The translations under genes and the position numbers were made by a program. The notes below the pieces were generated by a model. That model made no database searches and was not told the DNA's origin. It saw only the letters and a list, made by a program, of their open reading frames with translations. This document shows, piece after piece, positions 6,545 through 7,094 of a stretch of 7,094 bases of DNA (position 1 is its first letter; each line of letters starts with the position of its first letter). The stretch comes from Chloroflexota bacterium (GTDB lineage Bacteria > Chloroflexota > Chloroflexia > Thermomicrobiales > JADLAZ01): NCBI GenBank assembly GCA_020849725.1, contig JADLAZ010000267.1, positions 1-7,094 on the forward strand, read 5' to 3'.

Positions 6545-6573
6545 AGTCTAAGCGGCCCATCCCGCCCCGACAA
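6545..6573 (-). promoter_or_regulatory. Candidate sigma-70-type promoter for the M20-like/GT2/folC group
   Basis: On the minus strand, TTGTCG (6568-6573) and TAGACT (6545-6550) are separated by exactly 17 bases. Each matches 4 of 6 positions of the TTGACA and TATAAT consensus. They sit in the only gap upstream of the three-gene group, placing the predicted transcript start about 38 bases before the ATG at 6498-6500. TAGACT stands out as AT-richer than its surroundings. Two 4-of-6 matches are weak evidence by themselves. Confidence 0.35.
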
Positions 6574-6592
6574 GCCGCCTGGCCCCCTTTCC

Positions 6593-7094
6593 CTACGGTG
6601 CGACCTCGACATCGATGCTGTGGTAGCCGGTCAGGCCGTTCGGGTGGGACGGTTGAACGGTGGCGACCTGCGGCGTGCCGTCGCCCTCGTAGGCGCGCAC
6701 CACGACCTTCGCCTTGCCCGCCTTTGCCGGCTTCCAGGCGAAGGACCACAGCCGCCAGGTGAGCGGCGATAGCGGCGCCTTCAGCCGCGCCACGCTCCAG
6801 GTCGCACCACCGTCGTCCGAGACCTCGACCTTGGAGATGCCCCGAACGCTGGTGAAGGCGACGCCGGCCACCGTCACCGGGCTGCCGACCTTGGCCGGCG
6901 GCGAGTCGACGGTGTCGATGCGGGCCATGGCGCTGGCCAGCCGCCCGGTCTGGACCCAGCTGGCCGCCTGCTCCCAGTAGCCCTGGTGCGGCGGGCCGCT
7001 GATGACCTCGACCTCGGTGATCCATTTGACGTGCTTGAAGCCGTAGGCGCCCGGCACGATCGCTCGCAGCGGCGCGCCGTGCTGGCGCGGCAGC
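6593..7094 (-). CDS. Molybdopterin-dependent oxidoreductase, sulfite oxidase family (partial, C-terminal part)
   Basis: The frame is open from the right edge, giving 166 residues of the C-terminal part; the cofactor-binding core lies mostly outside the window. The first residues, L-P-R-Q-H-G-A-P-L-R-A-I-V-P-G-A-Y-G (1-18), followed by V-K-W-I (22-25), match the end of the molybdopterin domain of sulfite-oxidase-type enzymes, where H-G-x-P-x-R and the K-W pair are conserved. From about residue 66 the Mo-cofactor dimerisation domain (an immunoglobulin-like fold) begins, with G-V-A-F...G-I-S-K-V-E-V-S-D-D-G-G-A-T-W (77-99), W-x-F-x-W and a V-Q-P...N-G-L-T-G-Y end. Such enzymes oxidise sulfite or related substrates; the substrate here is unknown. 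Any export signal would be in the missing N-terminus. The gene ends 92 bases before the M20-like gene and is probably a separate unit if the promoter in that gap is real. Confidence 0.9.
   Translation of the reverse strand, partial: LPRQHGAPLRAIVPGAYGFKHVKWITEVEVISGPPHQGYWEQAASWVQTGRLASAMARIDTVDSPPAKVGSPVTVAGVAFTSVRGISKVEVSDDGGATWSVARLKAPLSPLTWRLWSFAWKPAKAGKAKVVVRAYEGDGTPQVATVQPSHPNGLTGYHSIDVEVAP

Noticed and set aside
6501..7025. Extension of the M20-like frame upstream of its ATG to 7025
   Set aside because: The extension overlaps the molybdoenzyme's C-terminal domain out of frame. The M20 N-terminal helix begins at the 6500 ATG.

Overview
The window is strongly GC-rich and all recognisable genes lie on the minus strand. 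They are packed closely: the longest gap is about 170 bases. The GC content, the lipoprotein with a long Ala/Pro/Thr/Lys linker after its lipobox, the polytopic membrane protein with a W-W first loop, and the sulfite-oxidase-like enzyme together suggest a Chloroflexota bacterium (Thermomicrobia-like or an uncultured relative). That assignment is inference from protein style; there is no rRNA or other marker gene here.

Reading in the direction of transcription (right to left), the window starts inside the C-terminal part of a molybdopterin-dependent oxidoreductase of the sulfite oxidase family (6593-7094). A gap of about 90 bases follows, with a candidate sigma-70-type promoter (6545-6573). 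Next comes a tight chain of three genes: a protein with the architecture of M20 metallopeptidases but without the metal-binding residues (5325-6500), a family 2 rhamnosyltransferase-like glycosyltransferase (4311-5321), and folylpolyglutamate/dihydrofolate synthase folC (2917-4281). The first two are separated by 3 bases. The glycosyltransferase stop overlaps or abuts the folC start.

After a gap of about 90 bases comes a lipoprotein glycoside hydrolase of clan GH-A (1528-2823), probably exported through a twin-arginine-type signal, followed closely by a small unrecognised protein (1175-1510). After a further 169-base gap containing repeated GGTCGC elements, a multi-pass membrane protein of GT-C glycosyltransferase type begins and runs off the left edge (1-1005).

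The cytoplasmic-facing GT2, the integral membrane GT-C-like protein and the exported glycosidase could contribute to making and trimming a surface glycan, but the sequence does not prove this. folC is a housekeeping folate gene that appears to share a transcript with the first group. The most unusual item is the M20-like protein, which keeps the family's fold signatures from end to end while the catalytic site has been lost. No RNA genes, mobile elements, CRISPR arrays or attachment sites were seen.
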